Part shown: positions 45,334-53,876 of the stretch, piece by piece
Position numbering within the stretch: position 1 is the stretch's first letter
Layout of the letters: each line of letters starts with the position of its first letter
NCBI GenBank assembly: GCA_015063605.1
Contig: SVTV01000016.1
Span: 1 to 64,000, forward strand
Source: Oscillospiraceae bacterium
GTDB taxonomy: Bacteria; Bacillota; Clostridia; Oscillospirales; SIG627
DNA: 64,000 nt
Direction: 5' to 3'
Program-made: the position numbers and the translations under genes
Notes under the pieces: model-generated
The model's database searches: none
Told to the model about the DNA's origin: nothing
What the model saw: only the letters and a program-made list of their open reading frames with translations

Positions 45334-45362
45334 TTGACACAGATATAAAGTTATGCTAAACT
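45334..45362 (+). promoter_or_regulatory. Promoter of the sugar-binding lipoprotein gene
   Basis: TTGACA (45334-45339), 17 bp, TAAACT (45357-45362) preceded by TGC (extended -10). Leader of about 30 nt. Confidence 0.8.
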
Positions 45363-45398
45363 GTTTGTAAACAAAATATGAAAGGAAAATTAAATGGG

Positions 45399-46937
45399 AT
45401 GAAAAAGAGAATAAGTATTACATTGGTTTTGTTGATGCTTTTGTCGCTGCTCGTTTCCTGCGGAGACGGTAATGTCAAAACAACGGAGCCTTTGACAAAT
45501 GAACAGACCGCAACCGAAACCGTACCTGCTTCCACAGTCGAAGAGACCGATTCGGGTGAGCGTAAGTTTATTAAGGACGGCCTTTCCGACGATATCGACT
45601 ATGAGGGTGCGCCCATCAATATCTGGATAAGACAGTCCTTTGCAACCGATATAATGGTTGAAAACAATGAGACCGAAGACATTATCAATGATGCTATTTA
45701 TGACAGACAGCACCGTGTTCAGGAGCGCCTCGGTCTTGAAATGAAGGTCAACGGTGTCGGAACGAATAAGCCTACCACTTATCAGGCTATAGAGACCGCG
45801 ATCAAGGCAAATACCGGTGATATGGACGTTATCTGTATGAACTATTTCCAGGGCGGTATCAATCTCGGCGTTCAGGGATACCTTCTCAACCTTCAGGAGT
45901 CGGAATATCTTGATTTTTCCAAGCCCTGGTGGTCGGATAATTTTATATCCAACTCCACTCCCGATTCCGATATAACGTATTTTGCCGCAGGTCATATTTC
46001 TCAGAACTATGTAACATTCAGTAACGGTCTTGCGCTGAACACTACCGCATATGAAAGAAAGATTGGCGACCGTCAGGAGCTTTATGACCTTATCATTGAC
46101 AGAAAGTGGACAATGGAAGAGTATAAGAAGATGCTCAAGGGTACATATGAGGACCTTAACGGCGACGGTACACAGGATGCCAATGACTTTTACGGTCAGT
46201 ACGCCACAAAGTATGCTTTGGCACTCAATGCATTCACTATAGGTGCAGGTGTAAAGTATACAACACGTGACGGCAGCGGAAAGCCCGTATTGAGCCTGAA
46301 CAATTCAAAGACCGCAGCGGCTTGCGAAGCTGTTTCCGATCTTTTCTACAATGCAGAGGGCGTTTACTTTATCGAAGATACATCTCATACCGTTTTCACA
46401 ACGAGATTCGATAAATTCCGTGAAGGAAAAGCTATGACTATATACGCTTATATATCCGATATGGTAAACTTCCGTGATCTCGAAGACGATTACACTCTCA
46501 TTCCTTTCCCCATGCTTGATGAGGATCAGGGTGAGTATATGACATACCTTTCTCCCGATATAACCGCATGGGCTATTCCCACGATCACATCCGATGCTGA
46601 TAAAGCGGCTATATTCATGGAGGCTATGGCATCCGACGCTTACAACTACGTAACACCTCAGATATATGAGCAGGCATTCCAGGCGGCATATGCACGTGAC
46701 CCCATGACAGCGAGAATGCTCGATATAATCGTTGATACTGCTTATATTGATTTCGGTCTTATCCACTCCGATCTTATAGGAAACCTTTACAACTTCCTTA
46801 CATCTGATGTATACAACACAGCTACGGGAACATTTGCTTCCGCATATGACAAGAATTCCAAATCCTGGGAAAGCGGTCTTGAAGAAATTATAGATTCTTA
46901 TCTTTCCAACTGGAGTGCGGTATCTCCCGCCAAATAG
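45399..46937 (+). CDS. ABC-type extracellular solute-binding lipoprotein (orphan)
   Basis: A 512-residue lipoprotein of the sugar-type substrate-binding family 1. The signal peptide ends in a lipobox LVSC (Cys near residue 20), then a Thr/Glu-rich linker and a two-lobe binding domain, with WTMEEYKKM and DLNGDGTQDANDFYG mid-way (DxNxDG is Ca-binding-like). The ATG at 45399 is preferred over ATG 45378 because GGAAAA lies between them and the hydrophobic core then starts properly. No permease or ATPase gene is nearby and strong terminators flank it, so its transporter must be encoded elsewhere. Confidence 0.87.
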   Translation: MKKRISITLVLLMLLSLLVSCGDGNVKTTEPLTNEQTATETVPASTVEETDSGERKFIKDGLSDDIDYEGAPINIWIRQSFATDIMVENNETEDIINDAIYDRQHRVQERLGLEMKVNGVGTNKPTTYQAIETAIKANTGDMDVICMNYFQGGINLGVQGYLLNLQESEYLDFSKPWWSDNFISNSTPDSDITYFAAGHISQNYVTFSNGLALNTTAYERKIGDRQELYDLIIDRKWTMEEYKKMLKGTYEDLNGDGTQDANDFYGQYATKYALALNAFTIGAGVKYTTRDGSGKPVLSLNNSKTAAACEAVSDLFYNAEGVYFIEDTSHTVFTTRFDKFREGKAMTIYAYISDMVNFRDLEDDYTLIPFPMLDEDQGEYMTYLSPDITAWAIPTITSDADKAAIFMEAMASDAYNYVTPQIYEQAFQAAYARDPMTARMLDIIVDTAYIDFGLIHSDLIGNLYNFLTSDVYNTATGTFASAYDKNSKSWESGLEEIIDSYLSNWSAVSPAK

Positions 46938-46971
46938 ATCTTTTTTATACAAATAAAAACCGTAAAACAAG

Positions 46972-46995
46972 GCTCCGATTTTTTCGGAGCTTTTG
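46972..46995 (+). terminator. Terminator of the solute-binding gene
   Basis: GCTCCGA/TCGGAGC with a T5 loop, followed by TTTTG. Confidence 0.8.
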
Positions 46996-47024
46996 TTATA
47001 TACGCCGGTCTTTCCGCATATAAT
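46995..47024 (+). promoter_or_regulatory. Candidate sigma-E promoter of spoIVA
   Basis: CATATAAT (47017-47024) resembles the sigma-E -10 (CATACAAT), and GTTATATA (46995-47002) lies 14 bp upstream where the -35 is expected. In Bacillus subtilis spoIVA is controlled by sigma-E. The start is about 22 nt after the likely start point. Confidence 0.5.
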
Positions 47025-47053
47025 CGTAAAAAACATAATTAACGGGGGTTTAT

Positions 47054-48541
47054 ATGAGTGCGACCGTAGATATTTACGAGGATATTGCAAAAAGGACGCA
47101 GGGTGACATTTATATCGGTGTTGTCGGCCCTGTAAGGACGGGTAAGTCAACATTTATAAAGAGATTTATGGAGAAATTGGTTCTTCCGGGTATAGATAAC
47201 AGCGAGATACGCACAAGGGCGAACGATGAGCTTCCCCAAAGTGCATCGGGAAAGACGGTCATGACCACCGAGCCGAAATTTATTCCCGAGGAAGCCTGCG
47301 AAATAATGCTCAAGGGGAAGACAAGATGCAGAGTGAAGCTTATAGATTGTGTGGGATATCTTGTTCCCGGTGCGACGGGACATGAAGAAAACGACAGCCC
47401 GAGAATGGTTTCCACTCCTTGGTCGGAGGAAGCAATGCCCTTCGAAAAGGCGGCTGAGATCGGCACAAGAAAGGTCATAGCCGAGCATTCAACCATAGCG
47501 GTTGCCGTCACCACCGACGGAACGGTATGCGATATTCCGAGGGAGAGCTATATCGAAGCAGAAAAAAGAGTGATAAATGAATTAAAGGAGAAGAATAAGC
47601 CCTTTGTTCTGGTTCTGAATTCCGCTTCTCCGGAAAAGGAAGAAACAAGACTTCTTGCAGATACTCTTTCCGAAGAATACGGTTGTCCCGTATGCCCCAT
47701 GAATTGCTTTGATATGAATGAAAATGAGATAAAGGATGTGTTGGAGGCGATACTTACACAGTTTTCTCCCAAGGAGATATCTGTGGCACTTCCCGGATGG
47801 CTGTTGAAGGCGGGCGAGGATAACAAGCTCAGAAAGGGCATATATGAAGCTTTTTCGTCGGCGGCTGAAAGAATAGTCAAAAACGGAGATATCGAAAGAG
47901 AGATGAATGAGGTGAAAAACTCTCTTTCCGAGGCAATAGAGGAGCTGACCGTCATAAATTCCGATGCGGGAAGCGGAATAACGGAATACAGAGCCGTCAT
48001 TGCCGAGGAGCTTTTCTATAAGACATTGGGTGAAAGCTGCGGAATGGATATAAAGGACGATGAAGAGTTATTCACCGTGATGAAAGAGCTTTCCGATGCA
48101 AAAAGTGCTTACGATAAGATCGAGACGGCGCTTCGAGAGGTGGAAAGAACGGGATACGGTATCGTGACTCCGTCTATCGAGGATATGAAGCTTGAAAAGC
48201 CCGAGATAATCAAGCATTCGGGCGGTTACGGCATAAAGCTCCGTGCACTTGCACCTTCGGTACATATGATACGTGCCAATATTGAGACCGAGGTATCTCC
48301 CATTGTGGGAAGCGAAAAGCAATCGGAGGATATGGTTAATTTCCTTGTGAAGGAATACGAGGAAAGACCCGACAAGATCTGGGACACGAATATATTCGGC
48401 AAGACTCTGCAGGAGCTTGTGGGAGAGGGGCTTAACGTAAAGCTTTCCCACGTTTCCGCAGAGGCGAGAACAAAGCTTTGCGATACGATGTCGAGGATAA
48501 TAAACGAGGGAAGCGGCGGTCTTATCTGCATAATCCTCTGA
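47054..48541 (+). CDS. spoIVA: Stage IV sporulation protein A
   Basis: A 495-residue SpoIVA, the ATPase that polymerises on the forespore to form the base of the spore coat. It has the N-terminal pattern IYEDIAKRTQGDIYIGVVG, Walker A GPVRTGKS (25-32), the DCVGYLVPGA switch region (about 97-106) and the conserved hydrophobic end GLICIIL that binds membrane-bound SpoVM. Length is normal. A GGGGG stretch precedes ATG 47054. It is transcribed alone. It is the clearest evidence that this organism forms spores. Confidence 0.97.
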   Translation: MSATVDIYEDIAKRTQGDIYIGVVGPVRTGKSTFIKRFMEKLVLPGIDNSEIRTRANDELPQSASGKTVMTTEPKFIPEEACEIMLKGKTRCRVKLIDCVGYLVPGATGHEENDSPRMVSTPWSEEAMPFEKAAEIGTRKVIAEHSTIAVAVTTDGTVCDIPRESYIEAEKRVINELKEKNKPFVLVLNSASPEKEETRLLADTLSEEYGCPVCPMNCFDMNENEIKDVLEAILTQFSPKEISVALPGWLLKAGEDNKLRKGIYEAFSSAAERIVKNGDIEREMNEVKNSLSEAIEELTVINSDAGSGITEYRAVIAEELFYKTLGESCGMDIKDDEELFTVMKELSDAKSAYDKIETALREVERTGYGIVTPSIEDMKLEKPEIIKHSGGYGIKLRALAPSVHMIRANIETEVSPIVGSEKQSEDMVNFLVKEYEERPDKIWDTNIFGKTLQELVGEGLNVKLSHVSAEARTKLCDTMSRIINEGSGGLICIIL

Positions 48542-48554
48542 ATTACCAATAACG

Positions 48555-48588
48555 GGGCTGTCTCACTAACGTGAGCCAAGCCCTTTTT
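48555..48588 (+). terminator. Terminator of spoIVA
   Basis: Nested stems GGGCT/AGCCC and CTCAC/GTGAG, followed by CTTTTTG. Confidence 0.8.
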
Positions 48589-48648
48589 GCGTTTTGCCGT
48601 AGATTTACACAACTGTGTCCGTTATGAAGCAAATTTGTAAAAAGTGAC

Positions 48649-48677
48649 TTGATTTTTGTGCAGTTATATAGTAAAAT
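48649..48677 (+). promoter_or_regulatory. Promoter of the repeat lipoprotein gene
   Basis: TTGATT (48649-48654), 17 bp, TAAAAT (48672-48677): the same -35 and -10 hexamers as the cyclitol-type operon promoter. The leader to ATG 48740 is about 55 nt; this also argues against the in-frame start at 48656, which would lie before the start point. Confidence 0.68.
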
Positions 48678-48739
48678 ATATAAAAATAACCTTTGATAAG
48701 AGCCAAAGCCATCTTATCGGGAGAAAGTGTGGAAATAAT

Positions 48740-50911
48740 ATGGCAACAAACTATAAGAAAAATAAAGCTTTGATCTTACTTCTTGCGGTTTCGATGATAT
48801 TTACGCTTTTCGGATGCGGTGTCGTTGGGGAAAATGGAGAAGAGATACAGAATGCCGAGCAGGATCCCGATGTATATGAGGGTGTTGTAAGAAGAACTGT
48901 CGATCCTTCCCTTGAGACGGTGGATATTGGCGAATTGGCGATAGGTATGTCGGGCTATAAAAGGGGCTTGACGCTTCTCGATTATTTTCATTACGGTTAC
49001 GGCGATTTTACAGATTACCAGATAATACATAAGAATCCCATAAAAGCTTCCAATGCTGTTATGAGCGTTGAAGCCGAGGCAGCAAAAATTCAGTCCTCGG
49101 GTAAGGGCGTTTATGAGTTTGCCGAGATTATGGCTATGACAAAAGGCTTCCGCTTGAAGGAAACGGATGTTGAATATGAAAATAGCGAGGATCTCAATAA
49201 AGCGATAGAAAAAGTTTTTGCCGTGTATAACACAACGGAGGGACTTAAAGAAGCGAAAAATGCACTTTCAAGATTAAATAAAGAGGTTAAGAGTGCTTTG
49301 ACAGCATATCTTTCGGCATCTGCGGCGGCTCTTAAACAGAATCTTATGCAGAATGAAAATATAACAGATAGCGAGTACAAGAACGTGAGTTCGTTTACGT
49401 ATTGCGCTCCCGCCACATCAAACTTTTCTTCTATGCAAAGGGCATATGAGACTCACCTCAAAATAGATGAAAATGAAATGGTGAAAACGGGACTGCTGAT
49501 GATAAAGGCATCTTCTGAGTTGATTGAAGCATTGAGAAATGTGAAGACATATACATCGGATGATACCGTTCTTACCGTTGATACACCTGCGGGTAAGATA
49601 ATACTCGGTTCTTCGGGCGATGATACATATAGTGATGCTGAAGCTTTTCTTATTGCCGATCCCGACGGAAATGACGCTTACGGCGGAAAAGCGGCTTCGA
49701 ACGCTTCTAAGACTCAACCGATATCTGTTCTGATAGACTTTAACGGTAATGACAAATATTCCGCTAAAAATTCCGACGGAGCTTCTCAGGGGTCCGGTAT
49801 TTTCGGTGTAGGTCTTCTTTACGATATGAACGGAGACGATGAATATAAAGCCGTAAGAATATCTCAGGGCTTTTCGTTCTTCGGAACGGGTATGCTCTTC
49901 GACGGAAAGGGAAATGATGAATATGTATCCGAGCTTAATTCCCAGGCGGCGGGATATTACGGTCTTTCCATGCATATAGACACCTTCGGTGACGACAGCT
50001 TCAAGTCATACGGCTATTCCCAGGCATCCGCGGGAAACAGAAATATGTCATTTCTTGTGAATCTTAGAGGAAATGATACTTACTATGTTACACCGTATCC
50101 CGATTATAAGCATGGGGAGCTTGCGTACAGCCAGTTTCCGGCAATAAACGGAAATTGGTCTCAGGGCTGCGGTGTCGGTCAGAGAAATGTTACCGTACCC
50201 GGGGAACGTGCATTGGCAGGAGGCTTTGCGGCAATAGTTGATATAGGCGGCGACGATGTATATACCGGCGGTATATGGACACAGGGCGTAGGATATTGGG
50301 CAGGTGTCGGTATACTCTGCGATGTTGGCGGAAACGATAAGTATTATTCCCACTATTACTCACAGGCAAGTGTTGCTCATTCCGGTGCGGGAATACTTAC
50401 CGATATAGGCGGTGACGATATTCACAAGGTATCGCACGACACATATGGCAGAGATGTTGCGGGCGACGGTGCCAGCATCGGATTTGTCTGGGACAGAGGG
50501 GTTGCTCTCTTTGTAAACGACGGAGGCGATGATGAATATTATGCAAAGCAAACAAGCGGAGGACGGGCATGGTCGGCTTATGATGAAAAAGGTCCTTTGA
50601 AGCAAGATCATACATACGCATTTTTCATTGAAACTGAAGGTAATGATTATTATTCCCCCGGCGATACCTATGTTTTTAATTCGTACGGTAGAGGAGGTTA
50701 TTTTATAGACTGCGGCGGCGAGGATACATATACTCGAGATCCTCTGGCAAATGGGAATACACTGAGAGATGAGGCGTGTACAAAGGGAGGAGTTTTCTAT
50801 GACTTTATTCAGAGTGAAAACGATCCCGTCAATGCTGTAGTCGGCTTTTGGGAGAATGCTTTGAGTCTTGCCTTCGGAGGCGGAGAATCTGACGGAAATG
50901 AATTGTCATAA
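48740..50911 (+). CDS. Lipoprotein with Gly-Asp-Asp-x-Tyr repeats
   Basis: A 723-residue lipoprotein of unknown function. Signal peptide with lipobox LFGC (Cys near residue 27), a helical part (about 60-290), then about a dozen repeats (about 290-680) of roughly 28-35 residues, each with a D-x-x-G-(N/D)-D-x-Y core and usually SQG or SQA some 8 residues later, for example DMNGDDEY and DIGGDDVY. The regular spacing and acidic turns suggest a beta-solenoid, possibly Ca-binding like RTX repeats, but I do not recognise the family. It ends with an unusual hydrophobic helix-like stretch. The start ATG 48740 has only a weak binding site. Confidence 0.72.
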   Translation: MATNYKKNKALILLLAVSMIFTLFGCGVVGENGEEIQNAEQDPDVYEGVVRRTVDPSLETVDIGELAIGMSGYKRGLTLLDYFHYGYGDFTDYQIIHKNPIKASNAVMSVEAEAAKIQSSGKGVYEFAEIMAMTKGFRLKETDVEYENSEDLNKAIEKVFAVYNTTEGLKEAKNALSRLNKEVKSALTAYLSASAAALKQNLMQNENITDSEYKNVSSFTYCAPATSNFSSMQRAYETHLKIDENEMVKTGLLMIKASSELIEALRNVKTYTSDDTVLTVDTPAGKIILGSSGDDTYSDAEAFLIADPDGNDAYGGKAASNASKTQPISVLIDFNGNDKYSAKNSDGASQGSGIFGVGLLYDMNGDDEYKAVRISQGFSFFGTGMLFDGKGNDEYVSELNSQAAGYYGLSMHIDTFGDDSFKSYGYSQASAGNRNMSFLVNLRGNDTYYVTPYPDYKHGELAYSQFPAINGNWSQGCGVGQRNVTVPGERALAGGFAAIVDIGGDDVYTGGIWTQGVGYWAGVGILCDVGGNDKYYSHYYSQASVAHSGAGILTDIGGDDIHKVSHDTYGRDVAGDGASIGFVWDRGVALFVNDGGDDEYYAKQTSGGRAWSAYDEKGPLKQDHTYAFFIETEGNDYYSPGDTYVFNSYGRGGYFIDCGGEDTYTRDPLANGNTLRDEACTKGGVFYDFIQSENDPVNAVVGFWENALSLAFGGGESDGNELS

Positions 50912-50955
50912 ATGACATTCATAAATCATTATTACAGTGAATAAGAGAGGATAAA

Positions 50956-52203
50956 ATGAATAAAACACCCGTTATAGCATCGGACGAGGTATTGAATGAG
51001 CTGATAACATCATTTGAGAGTGGGAACAACGAGCGCTGTGTTGTGGATATCTGTGAGCGGCTTATCTTTCTTGCTTACCAAAAGAATGCCAGCGACATAC
51101 ATATAGAGCCATTTGAAAATGTTTCGAAGATACGTATGAGAATCGACGGTATGCTTATTCGTTTTTGTGAGATATCGGGTGATCTTCATACAAAGCTTAC
51201 TTCAAGTATAAAGTTCAGAGCTTCTCTTGACATTACGGAAAAGAGACTTCCTCAGGATGGACATTTCATTATACCCATTGATTCAAAGAATATAAATGTG
51301 CGTGTTTCCTCAATGGCTGTCATTTACGGTGAAAAGATAGTGATGAGGCTTTTGTACGACAACACTCGTATAGATAACCCGATGTATTTCGGAATGTCAC
51401 GGGTAAATTACGATAGATTCTTATCTCTGCTGGATCGATCGGGCTCGATAATATATTTGTCGGGACCTACGGGAAGCGGAAAAAGCACTACACTTTATAT
51501 GGTGCTGGAGGCGTTGTCTTCAAAGGAGTTGAATATCTGCGCCATCGAAGATCCCGTGGAGAAAAGTGTATTCGGCATAAATCAGATACAGGTGAACAAC
51601 ACCGCAGGTCTTACCTTCGAAAGCGGTCTGAGAGCAGTTTTGAGACAGGATCCCGATGTCATAATGGTGGGAGAAACACGTGATATACAGACAGCGGAAA
51701 TATCTGCAAGGGCGGCTGTTACGGGACATCTTGTACTGTCTACGCTTCACACAAAAAGTGCTTCCGAATCATTTCTGAGATTGAAGGATATGGGAGTGGC
51801 GCCATACATGGTATCTGCATCAGTGGCGGGATGTGTATCTCAAAGATTGTTGCGTAAGGTATGTCCCCATTGCAAAAAGGCTGTGCCCGTGACATCGGAG
51901 GATGAGCTTCTTTCATCTCTCGAGATTAACGAAACGTGGATCGGTGAAGGATGTGAGAGGTGCCATTATACGGGATACAGCGGAAGAATAGCCGTTCACG
52001 AGGTTTTGATAAAGGACGAAAAAATATCTCAAATGATATATGAGGATGCATCGGCGTACGAAATAGAAAGGTATGCTGTTGAAACCGGTATGATAACTAT
52101 GAGGGAATCTGCATCAAAGCTTTTGAAGGGCGGTATAATAAGCGAAGGTGAATATCTCAAGACCTCATACGGTTCATTTGGTATGATAGGCAAGGTAAAA
52201 TAA
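50956..52203 (+). CDS. Short GspE/PilB-type secretion ATPase
   Basis: A 415-residue ATPase of the type II secretion/type IV pilus family. It has Asp-box region residues near DPVEK, Walker A GPTGSGKS (170-177), Walker B region DPDVIMVGETRD (about 235-246), His box LSTLHTKSA and a tetracysteine zinc site (CPHC near 310 and CERCHY near 335). It lacks the N-terminal N1/MshEN domain of about 150 residues found in full GspE/PilB. AGAGG precedes ATG 50956. No pilin, prepilin peptidase or inner-membrane gene is near; the next gene overlaps by one base. Confidence 0.9.
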   Translation: MNKTPVIASDEVLNELITSFESGNNERCVVDICERLIFLAYQKNASDIHIEPFENVSKIRMRIDGMLIRFCEISGDLHTKLTSSIKFRASLDITEKRLPQDGHFIIPIDSKNINVRVSSMAVIYGEKIVMRLLYDNTRIDNPMYFGMSRVNYDRFLSLLDRSGSIIYLSGPTGSGKSTTLYMVLEALSSKELNICAIEDPVEKSVFGINQIQVNNTAGLTFESGLRAVLRQDPDVIMVGETRDIQTAEISARAAVTGHLVLSTLHTKSASESFLRLKDMGVAPYMVSASVAGCVSQRLLRKVCPHCKKAVPVTSEDELLSSLEINETWIGEGCERCHYTGYSGRIAVHEVLIKDEKISQMIYEDASAYEIERYAVETGMITMRESASKLLKGGIISEGEYLKTSYGSFGMIGKVK

Positions 52204-52685
52204 TGATAAAGATTATGTTTGTCTGCCACGGCAACATATGCAGAAGTCCGATGGCGGAATTTATATTCAAAAAGCTTGTGAAGGAGAAGGGAATGGAAAA
52301 GCGTTTCCTTATATCTTCTTCTGCCACAAGCAGTGAGGAAATATACGGCAGTGTTGGAAATCCCGTTTATCCTCCCGCACAAAGAGAGCTTTCTTTTCAC
52401 GGTATCTCCTGTAACGGTAAGCGTGCCGTACAGCTTCGGAAAAGCGATTATGATGATTATGATCTCTTTATCGGTATGGATAGCTTTAATATACGGAATA
52501 TGACAAGGATCTTCGGATCTGATCCGAAAAACAAGATACGTAAGCTTATGGAGCTTACTCCCCGTGGAGGAGATGTTGCCGACCCTTGGTACAGCGGCAG
52601 ATTTGATATTGCTTACAAAGATATTTACGAAGGCTGTGAAGCTTTGCTGGATGCTCTGATTTACGGAGGCATTGAATCGATTTGA
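52203..52685 (+). CDS. Low molecular weight protein-tyrosine phosphatase
   Basis: A 160-residue LMW-PTP with the catalytic P-loop C8-HGNIC-R14 followed by SPMAEF, and the general-acid motif DPWY (Asp near 127). It hydrolyses phosphotyrosine; related enzymes act on capsule or arginine-phosphate substrates. Its ATG shares an A with the stop of the ATPase gene (TAATG), so the two are translationally coupled. gpsA follows after 16 nt. Confidence 0.92.
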   Translation: MIKIMFVCHGNICRSPMAEFIFKKLVKEKGMEKRFLISSSATSSEEIYGSVGNPVYPPAQRELSFHGISCNGKRAVQLRKSDYDDYDLFIGMDSFNIRNMTRIFGSDPKNKIRKLMELTPRGGDVADPWYSGRFDIAYKDIYEGCEALLDALIYGGIESI

Positions 52686-52701
52686 ATAAGAGGTAAACAA
52701 G

Positions 52702-53703
52702 ATGAATATAGGAATTCTCGGTGCAGGTACATGGGGAATAGCCCTTTCAAAAATGCTTTTTGAATGCGGATACGATATAACCGTGTGGTCTGCCGTGTCA
52801 AAGGAAATAGACGAGCTTAATAACAGCCGTATATATAAAAGGCTTGACGATCTTCGGATACCTTGCGGTATCAAGCTTACAAAATGTTTGGAGGAAGCCT
52901 GCGAAGGAATGGATATTATCCTTTTTGCCGTTCCCTCTGTGTATGTCCGCTCAACTGCATCATCCGCCAAAGGTTATATAACAGACGATCAGATCATCGT
53001 AAATCTTTCAAAGGGGATCGAAAGCGGAAGCCTTAAGACGATGACGGAGGTCATAGCCGATGAGATGTCCCTGACGGAAGATGCACGTAAAAGGATCGTG
53101 GCACTTTCGGGTCCGACCCATGCCGAGGAGGTGGCAAGGTCTCTTCCAACTACAATAGTTGCGGCTTGCTCCGATATTGATACGGGAAAGAAAATTCAGA
53201 ACGCCTTCTCAAACGAATTTTTCAGAGTTTATACGAATACCGATGTTTTGGGCGTTGAAATATGCGGTGCGGTTAAAAATGTCATAGCTCTTGCGGCGGG
53301 AATATCCGAGGGCTTAGGATATGGCGACAATGCCAAGGCGGCATTGATAACAAGAGGGATGTCTGAAATATCGCGTCTTGGAAAAGCTTTAGGATGCGAT
53401 GAAAGAACATTTTACGGTCTTGCGGGAGTGGGTGACCTTATAGTTACCGCCACAAGCCGTCACAGCAGAAACAATAAAGCCGGCTTTTTGATAGGAAGCG
53501 GTCTTTCGGCTGCCGAAGCGGTTGAAGAAGTGGGAATGGTCGTTGAAGGAATAAATGCACTTCCCGCCGTGATCGCACTTGCTTCAAAGTACGGTGTGGA
53601 GATGCCCATATCGTTTGCGGCAGATAAAATAATAAATCACGGCGCAGATCCGGCTTCTTCCGTAAAGGAATTGATGAACCGCAAAACCACATATGATGTA
53701 TAA
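52702..53703 (+). CDS. gpsA: Glycerol-3-phosphate dehydrogenase [NAD(P)+]
   Basis: A 333-residue enzyme that reduces dihydroxyacetone phosphate to sn-glycerol 3-phosphate for phospholipid synthesis. It has the Rossmann motif GAGTWG (7-12), NLSKGIE near 98, SGPTHAEEV and the catalytic Lys in GAVKNVIALAAGI (about 193). AGAGGT precedes ATG 52702. It is the third gene of the ATPase-phosphatase-gpsA set. The length is standard. Confidence 0.96.
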   Translation: MNIGILGAGTWGIALSKMLFECGYDITVWSAVSKEIDELNNSRIYKRLDDLRIPCGIKLTKCLEEACEGMDIILFAVPSVYVRSTASSAKGYITDDQIIVNLSKGIESGSLKTMTEVIADEMSLTEDARKRIVALSGPTHAEEVARSLPTTIVAACSDIDTGKKIQNAFSNEFFRVYTNTDVLGVEICGAVKNVIALAAGISEGLGYGDNAKAALITRGMSEISRLGKALGCDERTFYGLAGVGDLIVTATSRHSRNNKAGFLIGSGLSAAEAVEEVGMVVEGINALPAVIALASKYGVEMPISFAADKIINHGADPASSVKELMNRKTTYDV

Positions 53704-53769
53704 AACTTTTTAAGACTTTAGCTGCCGGCATTCTTTTTACATGAAGTTGCTGTTTGTTTAAAATGTATA

Positions 53770-53798
53770 TTGACAAAAGCGTAATAATTTGGTATACT
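53770..53798 (+). promoter_or_regulatory. Promoter of the DegT-type aminotransferase gene
   Basis: TTGACA (53770-53775), 17 bp, TATACT (53793-53798). The leader to ATG 53877 is about 70 nt. Confidence 0.85.
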
Positions 53799-53876
53799 TG
53801 TTGTGTTGCAAAAGTGTGAAACAGACTTGCAAGACTTGCATATAATATAAACATTTTCAGACATGGAGGAATTATT

